Source: Coenobita brevimanus
Lineage: Eukaryota > Arthropoda > Malacostraca > Decapoda > Coenobitidae
Direction: 5' to 3'
Assembly: GCA_032717465.1 (NCBI GenBank)
Contig: CM064713.1
Span: forward strand, 5,937,001-6,001,000
Length of the DNA stretch: 64,000 bases
The notes under the pieces were generated by a model, which was given only the letters and a program-made list of their open reading frames with translations, did no database searches and was not told the DNA's origin. A program made the translations under genes and the position numbers. How positions within the stretch are numbered: the first letter of the stretch is position 1; each line of letters opens with the position of its first letter. Shown here piece after piece: positions 1-11,326 of the stretch.

Positions 1-260
1 ATGGCGGCTCTCCACACTGCACAATCTTTTGCAGCCTCCCTATTCACTCCCTAATCCCTGAAGTCACACACTATGACCTCGTCCCAGGCCTTTTCCGGTC
101 TACCTCTCGCAGCCCTACCTCCGACGTTCACACCTCTCTCTCCTCACCTAGTTGTCATCCTCCATCCTCTCTACATGTCCTAACCATCTCAATCTATCCC
201 TCCTCATCACAACAATACACTTTTGCCCAATCCCTCCTCTTAATTCGTCAATAGTAAATC
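1..260 (-). pseudogene. Degraded LINE 3' end (RT ORF C-terminus)
   Basis: Read on the minus strand, bases 215-148 encode a run containing RLRWLGHVERMEDDN, the signature found near the C-terminus of many animal LINE reverse transcriptase ORFs. Further on, bases near 28-1 encode KDCAVWRAA in another frame, which matches the usual end of the same domain. Stops and frameshifts lie between them, so this is a decayed fragment whose end is cut by the window edge. The clade cannot be fixed from so little sequence. Confidence 0.6.
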
Positions 261-359
261 TAGCCTCCCCCCCAAACCAAGGCCTAGCATTTAAGTAAGA
301 ACTACACGTCCATCTAATCATTGTTATTTCTGTACGAAATGTGTTGGCTACGTACACCT

Positions 360-1510
360 TGGTTAGGTAAAGATTCGTTTATTCCCCTGAACAAGAGTGA
401 CATCATTCTTATTTTATTCTTATTGTTATCAAGCCATTTTATTCAGCTAACGAGCAGCCTCTCGTACTAAAGACTTTATTAGTACTGCATCTGACTCCTT
501 CAGTTTGAAAAGTTTACCCTAAGCTGAATAAAATCATCAGGCTGTTGCAAGAATAAAATGAACGACGTTTCCTGGCTGAATGGGTTAGCACTAACATGAT
601 CATTTGCCCCGACATTATCCGATTTATTCACCTTCTCGATAACTGACTGAAATTTTGGTAGTCATGGTCGGTGACAGGATGGGGCTTTGACCATAATGGC
701 TTTCAGGCTGGCTCTCATGACTGTACCGTTCACATATTTGCATAAAGATTGTGATTTACACTCTTCCTTGATCAGGGCACGCGTTCTGACGTCGTGCGTT
801 ATGTGAACTACGGGGGGAGGGGGGTGAAGATTGTCTGTACCCCCACCCCCCCAAGAAATTACTTAAAAGAAATAATGCGTGTACTCGATCGGATGACGTG
901 GATGTGGACGTATTATAACTACATATTTACACGGTACAGCAATTCCACAATGGCACGAGCTGTTGACAATGCTGGTGCTCTTGGGTCTAAAGAAGCTATT
1001 TTTTCGGTGACAGTCCCTATTAAGAAATGAGTTCATTATTCACACACCCGTCCGACAAGGGAGATACGATAATCCTGGTTAACATCTGTTTATTTCGAAG
1101 GTGTCCTGAGGTTAATGAAAAGTCCCAAACACTCCTTGCTAATTAAACAGCCAATGGAAAATGTTAAAAACCATTGTTAAATTTGCCAACATTTACAAAC
1201 AACCACACTGATATATTTCCAGAGGAAGATTTTTGTGTTTGGGCGTCGTAGCAGCGGTGAATTGTACAGTAGGCCTAAGAAGTGACGGCGGAGTATCCAG
1301 AAATTTTCGGTCAGCGACAGTGCACATACTCTTCCTTATATCTCTACGAGGTGAAACCTAATACGTAAAATTGTTACAAAAAACAATAAATCAATGCCAA
1401 AGTACCTGTATATTTCAAAATTGTAGGAAGCAGTTCGTTAGTTACGATAATAGGAAATCCTAAACGGAACTAATTGAAATTTCACAACTATCGCTCAGGA
1501 ACCTCCTGAA
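360..1510. other. AT-rich intergenic stretch with a short inverted repeat
   Basis: I see no supported gene here. Bases 436-448 and 522-534 form a perfect 13-bp inverted repeat around a 73-bp spacer, with ATTTTATTCAGCT as the left arm. A similar AT-rich motif with TTTATTCAGCTTA recurs near 38495-38510, so it may belong to a dispersed repeat. The only ORF of note (794-1030) resembles nothing and is probably chance. Confidence 0.4.
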
Positions 1511-1519
1511 GTGATGGCT

Positions 1520-2400
1520 ACTCCAGTCCCCCCTCCCTACCTCCTCACCTCTTCCCTCGACCCCCTCGCCTCTTCCCTACCCCCTCATCTCTTCCCTATC
1601 CCCTCATCTCTTCCCTACCCCCTCACCTCTTCCCTTCCCCCCCACTTCTTCCCTTCTCCCTCACCTCTTTCCTCTTCCCCACTCCCCCCTTCCCTATCCC
1701 CTCACCTCTTCCCTACCCCCTCACCTCTTCCCTCTGTCCCCCTCCCCTCTTCCCTCTGTCCCCCTCCCCTCTTCCCTACCCCCTTACCTTTTCCCTCTAC
1801 CCCCTCAACTCATCCCTCTACCCCCTCCCCTCTTCCCTCTACCCCCCTCCCCTCTTCCCTCTACCCCCCTCCCCTCTTCCCTCTATCCCCCTCCCCTCTT
1901 CCCTCTACCCCCCTCCCCTCTTCCCTCTATCCCCCTCCCCTCTTCCCTACCCCGTCACCCATAGAGGTAGAGGTAGGAGCCGTCACCTCTTCCCTCTATC
2001 CCCCTCACCTCTTCCCTACCCCCTCACCTCTTCCCTACCCCCTCCCCTCTTCCCTACCCCCTCCCCTCTTCCCTCTACCCCTCCCCTCTTCCCTCTACCC
2101 CCTCCCCTCTTCCCTCTACCCCCTCCCCTCTTCCCTACCCCCTTACCTTTTCCCTACCCCCTTACCTTTTCCCTCTACCCCCCCTCCCCTCTTCCCTCTA
2201 CCCCCCCTCCCCTCTTCCCTCTACCCCCTCCCCTCTTCCCTACCCCTTTATCTTTTCCGTACCCAATCACCTATTTCTTCTACCCCCTCATCTCTCCCCA
2301 ACCCCCTCACCCCTTCCCTACCCCCTCACCCCTTCCCTACCCCCTCACCCCTTCCCTTTACGTCCCCTTCTCTCTCCCAGCTACCAGTCAAACCTCCCCT
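1520..2400. repeat. Pyrimidine-rich minisatellite
   Basis: About 880 bp of degenerate tandem repeats of roughly 18-20 bp built on CCCCTCACCTCTTCCCTA and close variants. The plus strand is almost pure pyrimidine, apart from a short interruption at 1960-1985. The long Ser/Pro/Leu-rich reading frame through it is a by-product of the repeat. Such polypurine-polypyrimidine tracts can adopt triplex structures. Confidence 0.85.
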
Positions 2401-2691
2401 ACCCTCACACCTCTGCTCCGTTACTCAGGTTGAATTTTTCCATTGCCACGATGAAAGAAGAGGATTTTCGCACGACCAAGCAGGCAGAGGATATTTACAA
2501 GGCCAGGCAAGCAAAGGATATTCACACCGACACGACAGACGACAGGAGTGGGAAATAATGGCTTTCTCCCCAAGTAAAAGGTATTTGAACAATTTTTAAA
2601 CTTTTTGAAATTTGAAATTTTTTTCTGAGCTTTTCTCACGTACACTTAGTCATGCATTTTGTTTATTGTTAAAAGATGTTTGAGTGATTTT

Positions 2692-2785
2692 CACACACAC
2701 ACACACACACAGGGATTCAATCTAGGCGGACGTGCGACACCGGCGCTCCGTACCAAATCATCACGGCCAGTGACATTACCTAAAT
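2692..2785 (-). repeat. AC microsatellite beside a possible tRNA-like remnant
   Basis: Ten AC units occupy 2692-2711. On the minus strand the adjoining bases contain GATTGAATCCC, a fair match to a pol III B box, preceded by a GGTACGGAGC stretch loosely like an A box. This would fit a worn tRNA-derived SINE head ending in a GT-rich tail, but no full cloverleaf can be drawn. Confidence 0.25.
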
Positions 2786-2995
2786 GAGTATCTTTGTATG
2801 AGTCAAGCTCAGTACCAGGTTAGACTAAATGACTGTTCATTATTAAAAGGATAAAAATAATAAGTTTAAACAAGACTTGTTCAAACAAGAAATAGAACCA
2901 AAACGAAAGAATACGCTGAGTCATCTCTGAGGTTTGTTTAGACTACAACAACACGGAGATTGTAAGTACATGCTCTGCACTTTAAGTATTGCAAA

Positions 2996-4024
2996 ATGGA
3001 TACATACTTTAGTAAAGCAAATTTGGAAAAGAAAAGGGATAAAGGTAGAAAGCAAAATGATGATTTCTACCAAGAACTGGTTGAAGTGGAGACTCACAAT
3101 AGACTGGTCGAACGTGTAAACAAACTAGAAATGGCTTTCAAAAATGAAACTGATGAAATAAAGAAGGAGATGCACTTGCAAAAGGAAGAAATAGAAAAAC
3201 TAGGAAGGGAGGCCAATAAGAAAGACACAACCATCAGTGAACTAACAGTGGAACTGAGTACACTTAGGAAGAAAATGAGTGAAATGGCAAGTACAGTAGT
3301 CAATCATGAGAGTGTTATGGAAGAGTTCAAAAATGACACAGAGACAATTAGGCAAGTTAGCAGTCTTATTGACCAGAGCAGTGATATTGAGGAGAAGATA
3401 ACACAAGTGAATGAAGCTGTGCAAAGCTATAAAAATGATGTAGAAACCACGTATGCTGAAATGGTGAAAGTAAAGAAAGACTTAGAAACAAGGGTGGAGG
3501 AAAAAAGCATTAAAAAGGAGGTGAAAAGAATAATCCAAAACAATCCAAAGTTAGTCAGAGATTCAGTAAAGATAAACAAATCAATAGTAATCACTGGTAT
3601 AGAAGAGGAAGAAGTTAAAAACAAGATCACAAGAGACAAAAAGGAGATGACAAATGTAATGAACTTACTGAAACAAGTATCAGAGGAAATCTGTAGTAAA
3701 GACACAGAGGAACACAAAAGGTTAGGGAAATACGAGAAAAGCAAGACAAGACCTCTAAAGGTGACTTTCCAGAGTGTAAACACTGTGGAAGAGATACTAA
3801 AAAATGCAAAGAATCTTATGGAAAAAGAGGAGTTCAAAAATGTATGGATAAAAAGATGCCTAACACAAGAGGAACTGGAATTACTGAAAGAGAAAAGGGA
3901 GGAAGCAAAAACAAAAAATGAGGGAAGATCAGAAGAGGAGAAGAAGAAATTTTTTTACAAAGTAATAGGATTGCAGGTACGAAAGTGGTACACAAGTAGG
4001 ATGGAAGAAAAAGGAGGAAAGTAG
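2996..4024 (+). CDS. LINE ORF1 protein (coiled coil plus RRM-like region)
   Basis: An uninterrupted 342-residue, Lys/Glu-rich ORF. Residues of roughly 35-170 show heptad-like spacing (VNKLEMAF, IEKLGREA, LSTLRKKM) typical of a trimerising coiled coil. Residues of about 195-320 follow the ORF1 RRM-like/CTD pattern: SIVITGIEEEE, then KRLGKYEKSKTRPLKVTFQS, then NVWIKRCLTQEE. In CR1/L2/L1-type elements this protein binds element RNA and acts as a nucleic acid chaperone in the ribonucleoprotein. The start ATG is the first in frame. The ORF2 region begins within a few bases of its TAG. Unlike the downstream ORF2 it has no breaks. Confidence 0.7.
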   Translation: MDTYFSKANLEKKRDKGRKQNDDFYQELVEVETHNRLVERVNKLEMAFKNETDEIKKEMHLQKEEIEKLGREANKKDTTISELTVELSTLRKKMSEMASTVVNHESVMEEFKNDTETIRQVSSLIDQSSDIEEKITQVNEAVQSYKNDVETTYAEMVKVKKDLETRVEEKSIKKEVKRIIQNNPKLVRDSVKINKSIVITGIEEEEVKNKITRDKKEMTNVMNLLKQVSEEICSKDTEEHKRLGKYEKSKTRPLKVTFQSVNTVEEILKNAKNLMEKEEFKNVWIKRCLTQEELELLKEKREEAKTKNEGRSEEEKKKFFYKVIGLQVRKWYTSRMEEKGGK

Positions 4025-4029
4025 TAGAA

Positions 4030-6902
4030 CCATGTCATGACAAGTATATAAACAAGATGATAAAGTTGATGTACTCAAATGTGGATGGAATGGTATCCAA
4101 ATTACTAGAGATGAATGATTGTCAGAGAAAATGAACCACAAATAATATGCCTAACTGAAACAAAATTAACACCAAGGATATCCAATGACATACTAAACTT
4201 AGAGGAATACAATATATGGAGAAGAGACAGAAATTTAAAAAAAAGGAGGAGGAATTATAATATTAACTAAGAAAAATCTAAAAGTCAATGAAATAAAACT
4301 AGATATACCATCACAAGTAGAACTGATTGCAGTAGAGATCAACACATCTGAAGGTAAAGTAATTGTAGCCAATTTGTACATGCCACCCAGATCAAACACA
4401 TGGGAAAGAGACGAATATGAGGACCTGGCAGAGAGTACAATTCAGAGTATAAGATCATTGCTACATAAAATGGAAGAGAAATCGGAAAGAATTATACTAA
4501 CTAGGGCCTTCGATACAAATATAAATTGGAATACTCTAGATATAAATAGCCAAGAAAGCTGTTGGGACCAAAAGCTCCTGGATCTCGTACAAGAGTTTTT
4601 CTTAACACAACATGTGAGGGAAACCACCAGAAAAAGAGGACTTGATGTACCTTCAGTGCTAGATCTAATATTTACTAGGCAAGAAAATGATATTGACAGT
4701 TTAATATATCACCCTCCACTCGGCAAAAGCGATCATGCAGTACTAAATTATAACTTCAGGATAGAATATGACATAGTAAACAGCAATGACAGTTACAAAA
4801 AGAGCCAAACTATAAAAAGGGAAATTATCAAGACCTAAAGAAGTATTTCTTAGAAGTTGATTGGGAAAATGAACTTAGAGGACAAGATTTAAATGCTGTA
4901 TATAAAAAATTTTGTGAATTTTATGAAATAGGAGTCCAGAAGTACATCCCACAGCACAAAGAAGCAGATAAGAAAATACAGAAATGGTTCAATACAGAAT
5001 GTAAAAAATCAAAAGAAAGAAGAGATTTGTTGTGGAATAGATACAGAAGACACAATAGTGAAAGGGCGTATAATAATTACAAACAGGCAAGAAACGACTA
5101 TACAAGAATAAGTAGGGAAGCCCAAAAACAGTTTGAGGAGGATATAATAAAGAAAAGTAGTGATCAACCAAAGCTGTTTTACAGCTATATCAGAAGCAAA
5201 ACCAAAGTAAAAGATATAATACAATCCATTACGGACGAGGGAATCACTTATACACAAGAGAAAGATATTTGTGAAGCACTAAATAAGAATTTCCAATTAG
5301 TTTTTACAGAAGAAAATTTTTTTGAGAGGGACTATGTGGAACACGCATGTCCACACATACTACCAGATATACAAATAGCAGAAAAAGTAATACAGGAAGA
5401 GTTAAGTAGATTAGACAGAGGAAAAGCAAGTGGTCCTGATGAAATTTCATGTTGGGTATTACGAGAATGTGCAAAGGAGTTAAGTAAACCATTATTTATA
5501 ATTTTCAAGAAATCCTTGAGTCAAGGTAAACTACCTGATATTTGGAAAAAAAGCAAATATTGTCCCCTTATTCAGGAAAGGAAATAGACAAAATCCACTC
5601 AATTACCGACCAGTATCACTGACCAGTGTTGTAAGCAAGGTATTAGAAAAGCTTATAAGAAAAGCTTGGGTAAATCATCTAGAACACAGTATGATAACAG
5701 AAAGACAGTTTGGTTTCAGAAAAGGAAAATCATGTGTTACTAATCTGTTGAGCTACTATGACAGAGTAACAAACACAATACAGGAAAGGGAAGGATGGGT
5801 GGACAGTATCTATTTTGATTTCAAGAAAGCTTTTGACACAGTACCACACCAAAGACTTTTATGGAAACTGTACCATCGAGAAGGAATTCGAGGCAAACTG
5901 TTTTGTTGGATGCAAGATTTTCTCATAAAAAGAGAAATGAAGACAGTACTAAGAGGAAACTACTCATCATGGAAAGCAGTGACTAGTGGAGTACCACAGG
6001 GTTCAGTGCTGGCACCAATCATGTTTTTAGTGTATATAAATGATATAAACAGTAACACTGGAAATGGGAGCTATCTGAATATGTTTGCAGATGATGCAAA
6101 AATACAAAGGAAAATTACTAGCACAGACTCTTGTAATGAGCTACAAGAAGAATTAAATAAACTTCATGAATGGAGTAGTACATGGCAAATGGAATTCAAT
6201 GTGGACAAGTGTCATGTAATCAAGTTTGGTAAAAGTGGAAAAAGACCTGATTGGGATTATAAGTTAGGAAATAAAACCCTATACACATCAGAAAGAGAGA
6301 AAGACCTAGGTGTGATTATCAATAACAGACAATCTCCGGCTGACCACATCAGCGAGAAGGTACGGAACATGTATACACTGCTTGCAAATATGAGAATAGC
6401 ATTCACATACATAAATGAAGACATGCTAAGAAGGATAATAACATCATTCATTAGACCAACCCTGGAATATGCATCAGTAGTCTGGAGTCCTCATCTCAAA
6501 AAGGATATAGACAAGATTGAAAAAGTTCAAAGGGCCGCTACAAGATGGATACCAAGCTTTAGGGACCTAAGCTACGAAGAAAGACTAAATAAACTGAATC
6601 TACCAACACTACAGGAGAGAAGGAAAAGAGGTGACATGATGATGCTATATGAGTGCATATCAGGGAAGGAGAAAATAGACATAAATGATTACTTAACATA
6701 TGGAGAAGCATCAGCAAGAGGACACTGCAAAAAACCGCATAAGAATAGAGGTGATAAAGACGTAAGGAAATTCAGTTTCCCAAACAGAGCAATTGATCAA
6801 TGGAATGCACTACCGAATGAAATAGTGTGTGCCAAAACAATTCACAAATTTAAGGATATGTACGATAAATATGGTTTAAGACACGGGACAGTACGAGCTT
6901 GA
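4030..6902 (+). pseudogene. LINE ORF2, endonuclease-reverse transcriptase, frameshifted
   Basis: The endonuclease begins near 4050 (MYSNVDGMVSKLLEMND) and is broken at about 4120 and 4230. It resumes at 4374, breaks at about 4815 and resumes by 5027. It breaks again near 5555, and a final intact stretch of about 1.2 kb runs from 5691 to the TGA at 6902. Reverse transcriptase motifs are clear: FGFRKGKSC, YFDFKKAFDTV, SGVPQGSVLAP and the catalytic FADDA. The endonuclease catalytic motif GDFN, intact in copy B, reads RAFD here, so this copy would be nickase-dead even without the frameshifts. The 3' part encodes the usual C-terminal region ending GLRHGTVRA. Identity with copy B is high by eye. 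Confidence 0.75.
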
Positions 6903-6944
6903 CTCATTCCTGTAAAGATACAATTAGGTAAGGTAAGAACACAC

Positions 6945-7010
6945 ACGTACACGCACACGCACCACACACGCACACACGCACAGGCACCACACACGCACAC
7001 GCACAAAAAT

Positions 7011-7041
<31 letters not shown>

Positions 7042-7260
7042 CTTTCACGCAAAGAAAAAATTTGCACGAGAGCACTGATAGCTGTGTGGTGGTTGTGGTG
7101 GTGCTGATGTCAGTGGTGTTGGTGGTGGTGGTGTGTGGTTGTGATGGGTGATAGTACGTGGTTGTGGTAGTGGTGATAGTGTTATGCTGGTGGTTGTATG
7201 ATGATGGTGTGTGGTTGTGGTGGTAGTGTGGGTGTGGTGATGGTACAGTATGGCTGTGAC
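6945..7260. repeat. AC, TC and GGT-rich simple repeats behind the LINE tail
   Basis: The LINE tail passes into impure ACACGC repeats (6940-7001), a perfect TC run (7011-7034) and then GTGGTGGTTGTGGTGG-type cryptically simple sequence to about 7250. No gene is seen. The order suggests simple repeats growing from a retrotransposon tail. Confidence 0.75.
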
Positions 7261-7474
7261 GAATTAAAAAGAAGATGTGGAATGGGAAGGAATTGGATGA
7301 CAAGTTGGGGTTAGAAGACATTGACGTAAGTTTGCAATATAATGTTGGTGTTATGGAAAATAAATCTCTTCGGGAAATGCGCTACGAAGCCTCCTATGCC
7401 ACCTAGAATACGGGACATAGGCTCAGCAGTAGCATATAGTGCGTACTTTGGCCTAATTGATATTTGCTCCACAG

Positions 7475-7712
7475 AAATCGATGGAAACGCCGGAGGACGA
7501 GATGTCAACCCTGGCCAGCGAGATGGCAACTGCAGGCGAGGGGGAAGGCGAAGCTGCAGCCCCAGAAGACAAGGTTGCAACCTCAGAAGACGAGATGGCA
7601 ACCTCAGAAGACATGGCAACCTCAGAAGAAAGGGTGGCAACTAAGGAAGAAATGGCAGCTGTAGACGACGAGATGGCCGCTCGAGAACATGGCAAGCCCT
7701 GCAGAGGAACTG
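7475..7712 (+). CDS. Candidate internal exon, Met/Glu/Ala-rich repeats
   Basis: A 238-bp open segment lies between a good acceptor (ATTTGCTCCACAG, ending 7474) and a good donor (ACTG|GTGAGG, GT at 7713-7714). In the frame starting exactly at 7475 it encodes about 79 residues with imperfect repeats such as EDEMATSEDMATSEE, from a 24-bp tandem motif. It would leave phase 1, which the candidate exon at 7850 can continue without a stop. I do not recognise the product. Because repetitive DNA can be open by chance, this is only a candidate. Confidence 0.3.
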
Positions 7713-7849
7713 GTGAGGCGTGTGTTGTAGCTTGTACTGATAGGTGATGTGGTAGGGAGGGTAGCAGCAGCTGTGGCGGCACCTGTATAGCGTTACTCTG
7801 GTAGGCATTGCATTCCTTAGGCACCTTTGATGTTCCTGTATTTCCCCAG

Positions 7850-7954
7850 GCGATGCAGAGACGGCTGCGAGGGAGAGACGAGACGGCCGAGAGACCAGGG
7901 GAGACCGGAGAGCCTGCAGGGAGATCGGAGCACCTTTGTGTTTTCCTTTAGGGT
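7850..7954 (+). CDS. Candidate downstream exon
   Basis: Preceded by the acceptor TGTATTTCCCCAG ending at 7849. Taking phase 1 from the candidate exon at 7475-7712, the frame stays open with Arg/Glu-rich residues (DAETAARERRDGRE). The 3' end is uncertain because no strong donor is seen before the T-run at 7971. The product is not recognised. Confidence 0.22.
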
Positions 7955-7970
7955 GTGATTGTGTGTGCGT

Positions 7971-7999
7971 TTTTTTTTTTTTTTTTTTTTTTGGCGTGC

Positions 8000-8051
<52 letters not shown>
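7971..8051. repeat. Poly-T run followed by GT microsatellite
   Basis: A T-run at 7971-7992 is followed, after a short GGCGTGC spacer, by a (GT)n tract to 8051. It resembles the poly(A) end of a minus-strand insert, but no element body is recognisable next to it. Confidence 0.7.
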
Positions 8052-8053
<2 letters not shown>

Positions 8054-8639
8054 AGTTCCCAGCATACTAGGCTGGGTGTGGCAGGTAGGTGGGACTGAGG
8101 AGGGAGGTGGGGTGGGGGGAGGCGGGAAAGGGGGGACTTCCTTCCACTTCTATCTTCCTCTCTGTCTGTCCTGTCTACCTGTCCTCAGCGCAGCCGAACG
8201 TGCTGGGATGGTGTGTCTGTCTGCTTTAGTGCATCTTTCGCTTCCCCACCTTTACGTTTTTTATACGCTTTTTCTTTTTCTGTCGTTCTAGAGTGAGCAT
8301 GATGGAGAGAAGGTAGAGGGGCGAGTAGGAGCGAGGGAGCGAGTTGGAGATACCTACTACCTAATATTAATTGCTAAAGGTATCTTGCCCGTACTTAACT
8401 GATATACTTTGATAATACTTGAAACATTTGTTCTAGTCCAATACTTTTGTGATATACTTTGAGATACTTTGATATATAAAAGCTTCTGCCAGAGTAACCT
8501 AACAGCTGCTGCCATTGCTACTTGTATATATACTTTGTAAATGTATTGTAATTGTAAACTCTTGTAAAACACTAAAAATAATAAAAGAATCAGCTGTATA
8601 TCAACTTTACTTTGCCCTTTATGGTATTACAAATGACTA

Positions 8640-9260
8640 AAATACAATATCACAGAAAAAGCAAAGTATGCAAAGAAAGCATACAATGATATACTCTAGT
8701 TCCCAAAGACATGGAACAGAGTACACAGTAGACTCCAGCACAAGTAAATTTGCTGGTATAAACTCTTGGGTATAAAAACCCACAATTCAACTTGGACTTT
8801 ATACCAGTTCCACTATCTCGAAAAATCCTAAGTCCAAAAAGCACTCCAATTTGGACTTAGGATTTTTTCGAGTGACTGGATCTGGTATAAGTCTTAAGGG
8901 CACCAAAACCCTTACTTCAGACTTAGACTTTATACCCACCAGAGAAGTGGGTATAAAGTCTAGGGATATAAAAGCCCTACCGGTACTTCAACTTGGAAAC
9001 GGTGACCAAAAGAGGGGGGGGGGAACAACAGCTACTTTACCTTAAAAACTCTACGGATGTAAAACCCCTATTTCAACTTTGAATATTTTATGGAGTTTGA
9101 TATAAAATCTACGGATGAAAAACCCTTACTTCAACTTAATCTGAGTTGTGTAAAAACTCTACGGATGTAAAACCCGTATTTCAACTTAAAATATTTTAGG
9201 CCTATTGTGTAAAATCTAGGGATGCAAAACCCTTATTTCGGACTTAGACTGTGCAGACCC
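8640..9260. repeat. Hairpin-rich degenerate repeat block
   Basis: The block repeats variants of CTACGGATGTAAAACCC and TACTTCAACTT at about 60-70 bp spacing between 8990 and 9245. Upstream, two inverted repeats sit close together. Bases 8795-8838 pair with 8850-8893 (44-nt arms, imperfect in the outer part, near perfect over the inner 21, 11-nt loop). Bases 8924-8939 pair perfectly with 8947-8962 (16 bp, 7-nt loop). No coding sequence is convincing here. Confidence 0.6.
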
Positions 9261-9892
9261 CTCCCCCAGGTACAGCAAAACCAGTACTTCGGTCAGCTAT
9301 GGTGTATTGATGGGTAACTACAGTATTTGTAAAAGACTGACTAGCTTAATTACTTAGTGCAATTAGCACTGCCTTGACTAGCAGTAATAGTCTTATTTCG
9401 GCTGTTTATTATCCTCCCGAGTTATTTCTCCTGGTGCCTGCAGTTTATTCATGTTACTGCCAGACTGTTTTATATATACTCAGGTGCTAAAGCTCCTGTA
9501 CACTGGCCCTCCAGGTCATCTCGCTGGTTGGTAGTTTTCATAGTGTTCTCCATTCAGGTTTTTTCCCATGTGTACTTAAGGTATCTTGATAAGGAAACCT
9601 GCAATGAGTGTACTGCAGACACACTGCATGCAAGTCTGACCAGCTATTGTATCCAGTGTAGGTAATGGTGTTCTTTACCCATGTCCTATTTCAGAGTAGA
9701 TCCAGATACTCCTATGTATCCCTTCATTAGTGCCGTTATCAAAGCCTTCTTGCCATCCTGTCAGTGAAAGTTCTAAGTCTATTGTGTAGTCAGGTTTACC
9801 CCTTCGTCAAAGTCCAAATGAGGTACTGAAGTGGGTGTACTGCACCTTTATCAGAGTTCATCAAGCCAGATCTAAAGACCATCAGCTCTCAA
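9261..9892. other. Unannotated spacer
   Basis: No ORF, RNA gene or clear repeat was recognised in this stretch. Confidence 0.4.
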
Positions 9893-10465
9893 AGCAGCTA
9901 AGTTAAAGTATGAAGGCTTGAATGCCATAGGTAGTGCTAAGTTAATATGAAGGCTTGGGGCCATAGGTATTGCTAAGTATGAAGGCTTGAATGCTAAGTA
10001 TGAAGGATTGAATGCCATAGGTAGTGCTAAGTTAATATGAAGGCTTGGGGCCATAGGTAGTGCTAAGTCAATATGAATGCTTGAATGCCATAGGTAGTGC
10101 TAAGTTAATATGAATGCTTGAATGCCATAGGTAGTGCTAAGTTAATATGAATGCTTGAATGCCATAGATAGTGCTGAGTTAATATGAATGCTTGAATGCC
10201 ATAGGTAGTGCTCAGTGTGAATGCTTGAATGCCATAGGTAGTGCTAAGTTATTATGAATGCTTGGGGCCATAGGTAGTGCTAAGTTAATATGAAGGCTTG
10301 AATACAATAGGTAGCACTAAGTTAATAGGAAGGCTTGGGGCCATAGGTAGTGCTAAGTCAATATGAAGGCTTGAATGCCATAGGTAGTGCCAATTTAAAA
10401 ATATGAAGACTTCAATGCCAGAGGTAACTGTAAGTTAATATGAAGGCTTGAACGCCATAGGTAAT
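9893..10465. repeat. 37-bp minisatellite
   Basis: About 15 tandem copies, some shortened, of a 37-bp unit built on GCTTGAATGCCATAGGTAGT followed by GCTAAGTTAATATGAAT. Some copies carry GGGG in place of AATG, and one truncated unit lacks the TTAATA segment. No coding potential. Confidence 0.85.
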
Positions 10466-11118
10466 GAAGGGAGGTGTGACTCACTGGGTACTGATTCACT
10501 ATCCTTTGGTCCTATTCACCCCTGTTTAGTAACCATGTGGTAGGTAAGGTCCAGGGAGAATAGGTAAAGTATCTGGATCTCCTCTAATGGCTTGAATAAA
10601 ATTACTATTATTTACTGCATGTGTATAGATAAGCTGGTCAGTTACAGTATTTGTACATGCTTAAGTGTCATATTCAAATTAAATTTTCAAAGTAAAACAT
10701 CAGTGTGAATTAAGCTTTGTCTCTGGATCCTAACTCTTCAGTTCATATCATATTATTGTCTGTTGTCAGCCTAAGTAGGTATTTAACACCACCAGTCCAG
10801 TCCTTTATTCCGGCAATCTTTAGAAGGTGTTTTCCTCTATAGGATAAAAAGCGTCAGCAACCGTAGTCCTAACTAGTTGGTTCATTATTTCCAAGTGTCA
10901 TTTATCCGATGCAAATTCTTGTGTTTCCTCCAAGACCAAGGATCTTTCTGGCCAGGACAGGTTTCTCATCAGGTGAAAGGCGAAGAGAGGCAGTGTGTGG
11001 AGGTCCAGTTTTATTGTACCCATGTCATATATAATCTGGCCAAAGTTCTTCAAAGTCTTATACTCCAGGACTTAAATGGGCATCTCTCTGGGCAGGGTGG
11101 CGCATTCTGATCGGCTGA
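10466..11118. other. Unannotated spacer
   Basis: No gene was recognised. Short plus-strand ORFs overlap here but lack family features. Confidence 0.4.
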
Positions 11119-11285
11119 ATGGCGAAGAGGCGAGTAGTGGCGGTGTCATCGATGGAGTGGCTAAGACAGGCGAGAAGTGGAGATGTGGATGGAGTGAAGT
11201 ATGGCCTCTGGAATGTCGGTCTGGCTGCTGTCTACCCACGCGACCACACCTGCGGGAGAAAGTCTGAGGAGATCACACTGCACAG
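11119..11285 (+). CDS. Candidate exon, faintly ankyrin-like
   Basis: An open frame of about 55 residues contains WLRQARSGDVDGVKYGL, which loosely resembles the start of an ankyrin repeat (ARSGDxxxVKxLL). It stops at a possible donor, CACAG|GTACAG, with GT at 11286. The upstream end is not supported by a strong acceptor; I start at the first in-frame ATG. The Gypsy element is inserted 41 bp beyond the donor, so if this is an exon the element lies in its intron. No second repeat is visible. Confidence 0.2.
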
Positions 11286-11326
11286 GTACAGTTTGTTTTT
11301 AGTTATAATGTTTTCATCAGTGTCTG

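Larger units (their letters stand above)
2996..6944 (+). mobile_element. CR1/L2-like non-LTR retrotransposon, copy A (inactive)
   Basis: The element carries a coiled-coil ORF1 followed by an endonuclease-reverse transcriptase ORF2 without RNase H, the usual plan of the CR1/L2 group. The 3' end is marked by the tail CAATTAGGTAAGGTAAGAAC at 6919-6944, which passes into an AC-rich microsatellite. A second copy, inverted, lies at 60970-64000. The 5' boundary is not visible; I start the feature at the ORF1 start codon, so any 5' UTR is outside it. At least five frame breaks in ORF2 and a damaged endonuclease site make this copy dead. Confidence 0.75.

Noticed and set aside
1511..2599. 362-residue Ser/Pro/Leu-rich ORF that could pass for a mucin- or collagen-like protein
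   Set aside because: The peptide is a direct translation of the pyrimidine minisatellite. Other frames are also open, and there is no signal peptide or splice context.
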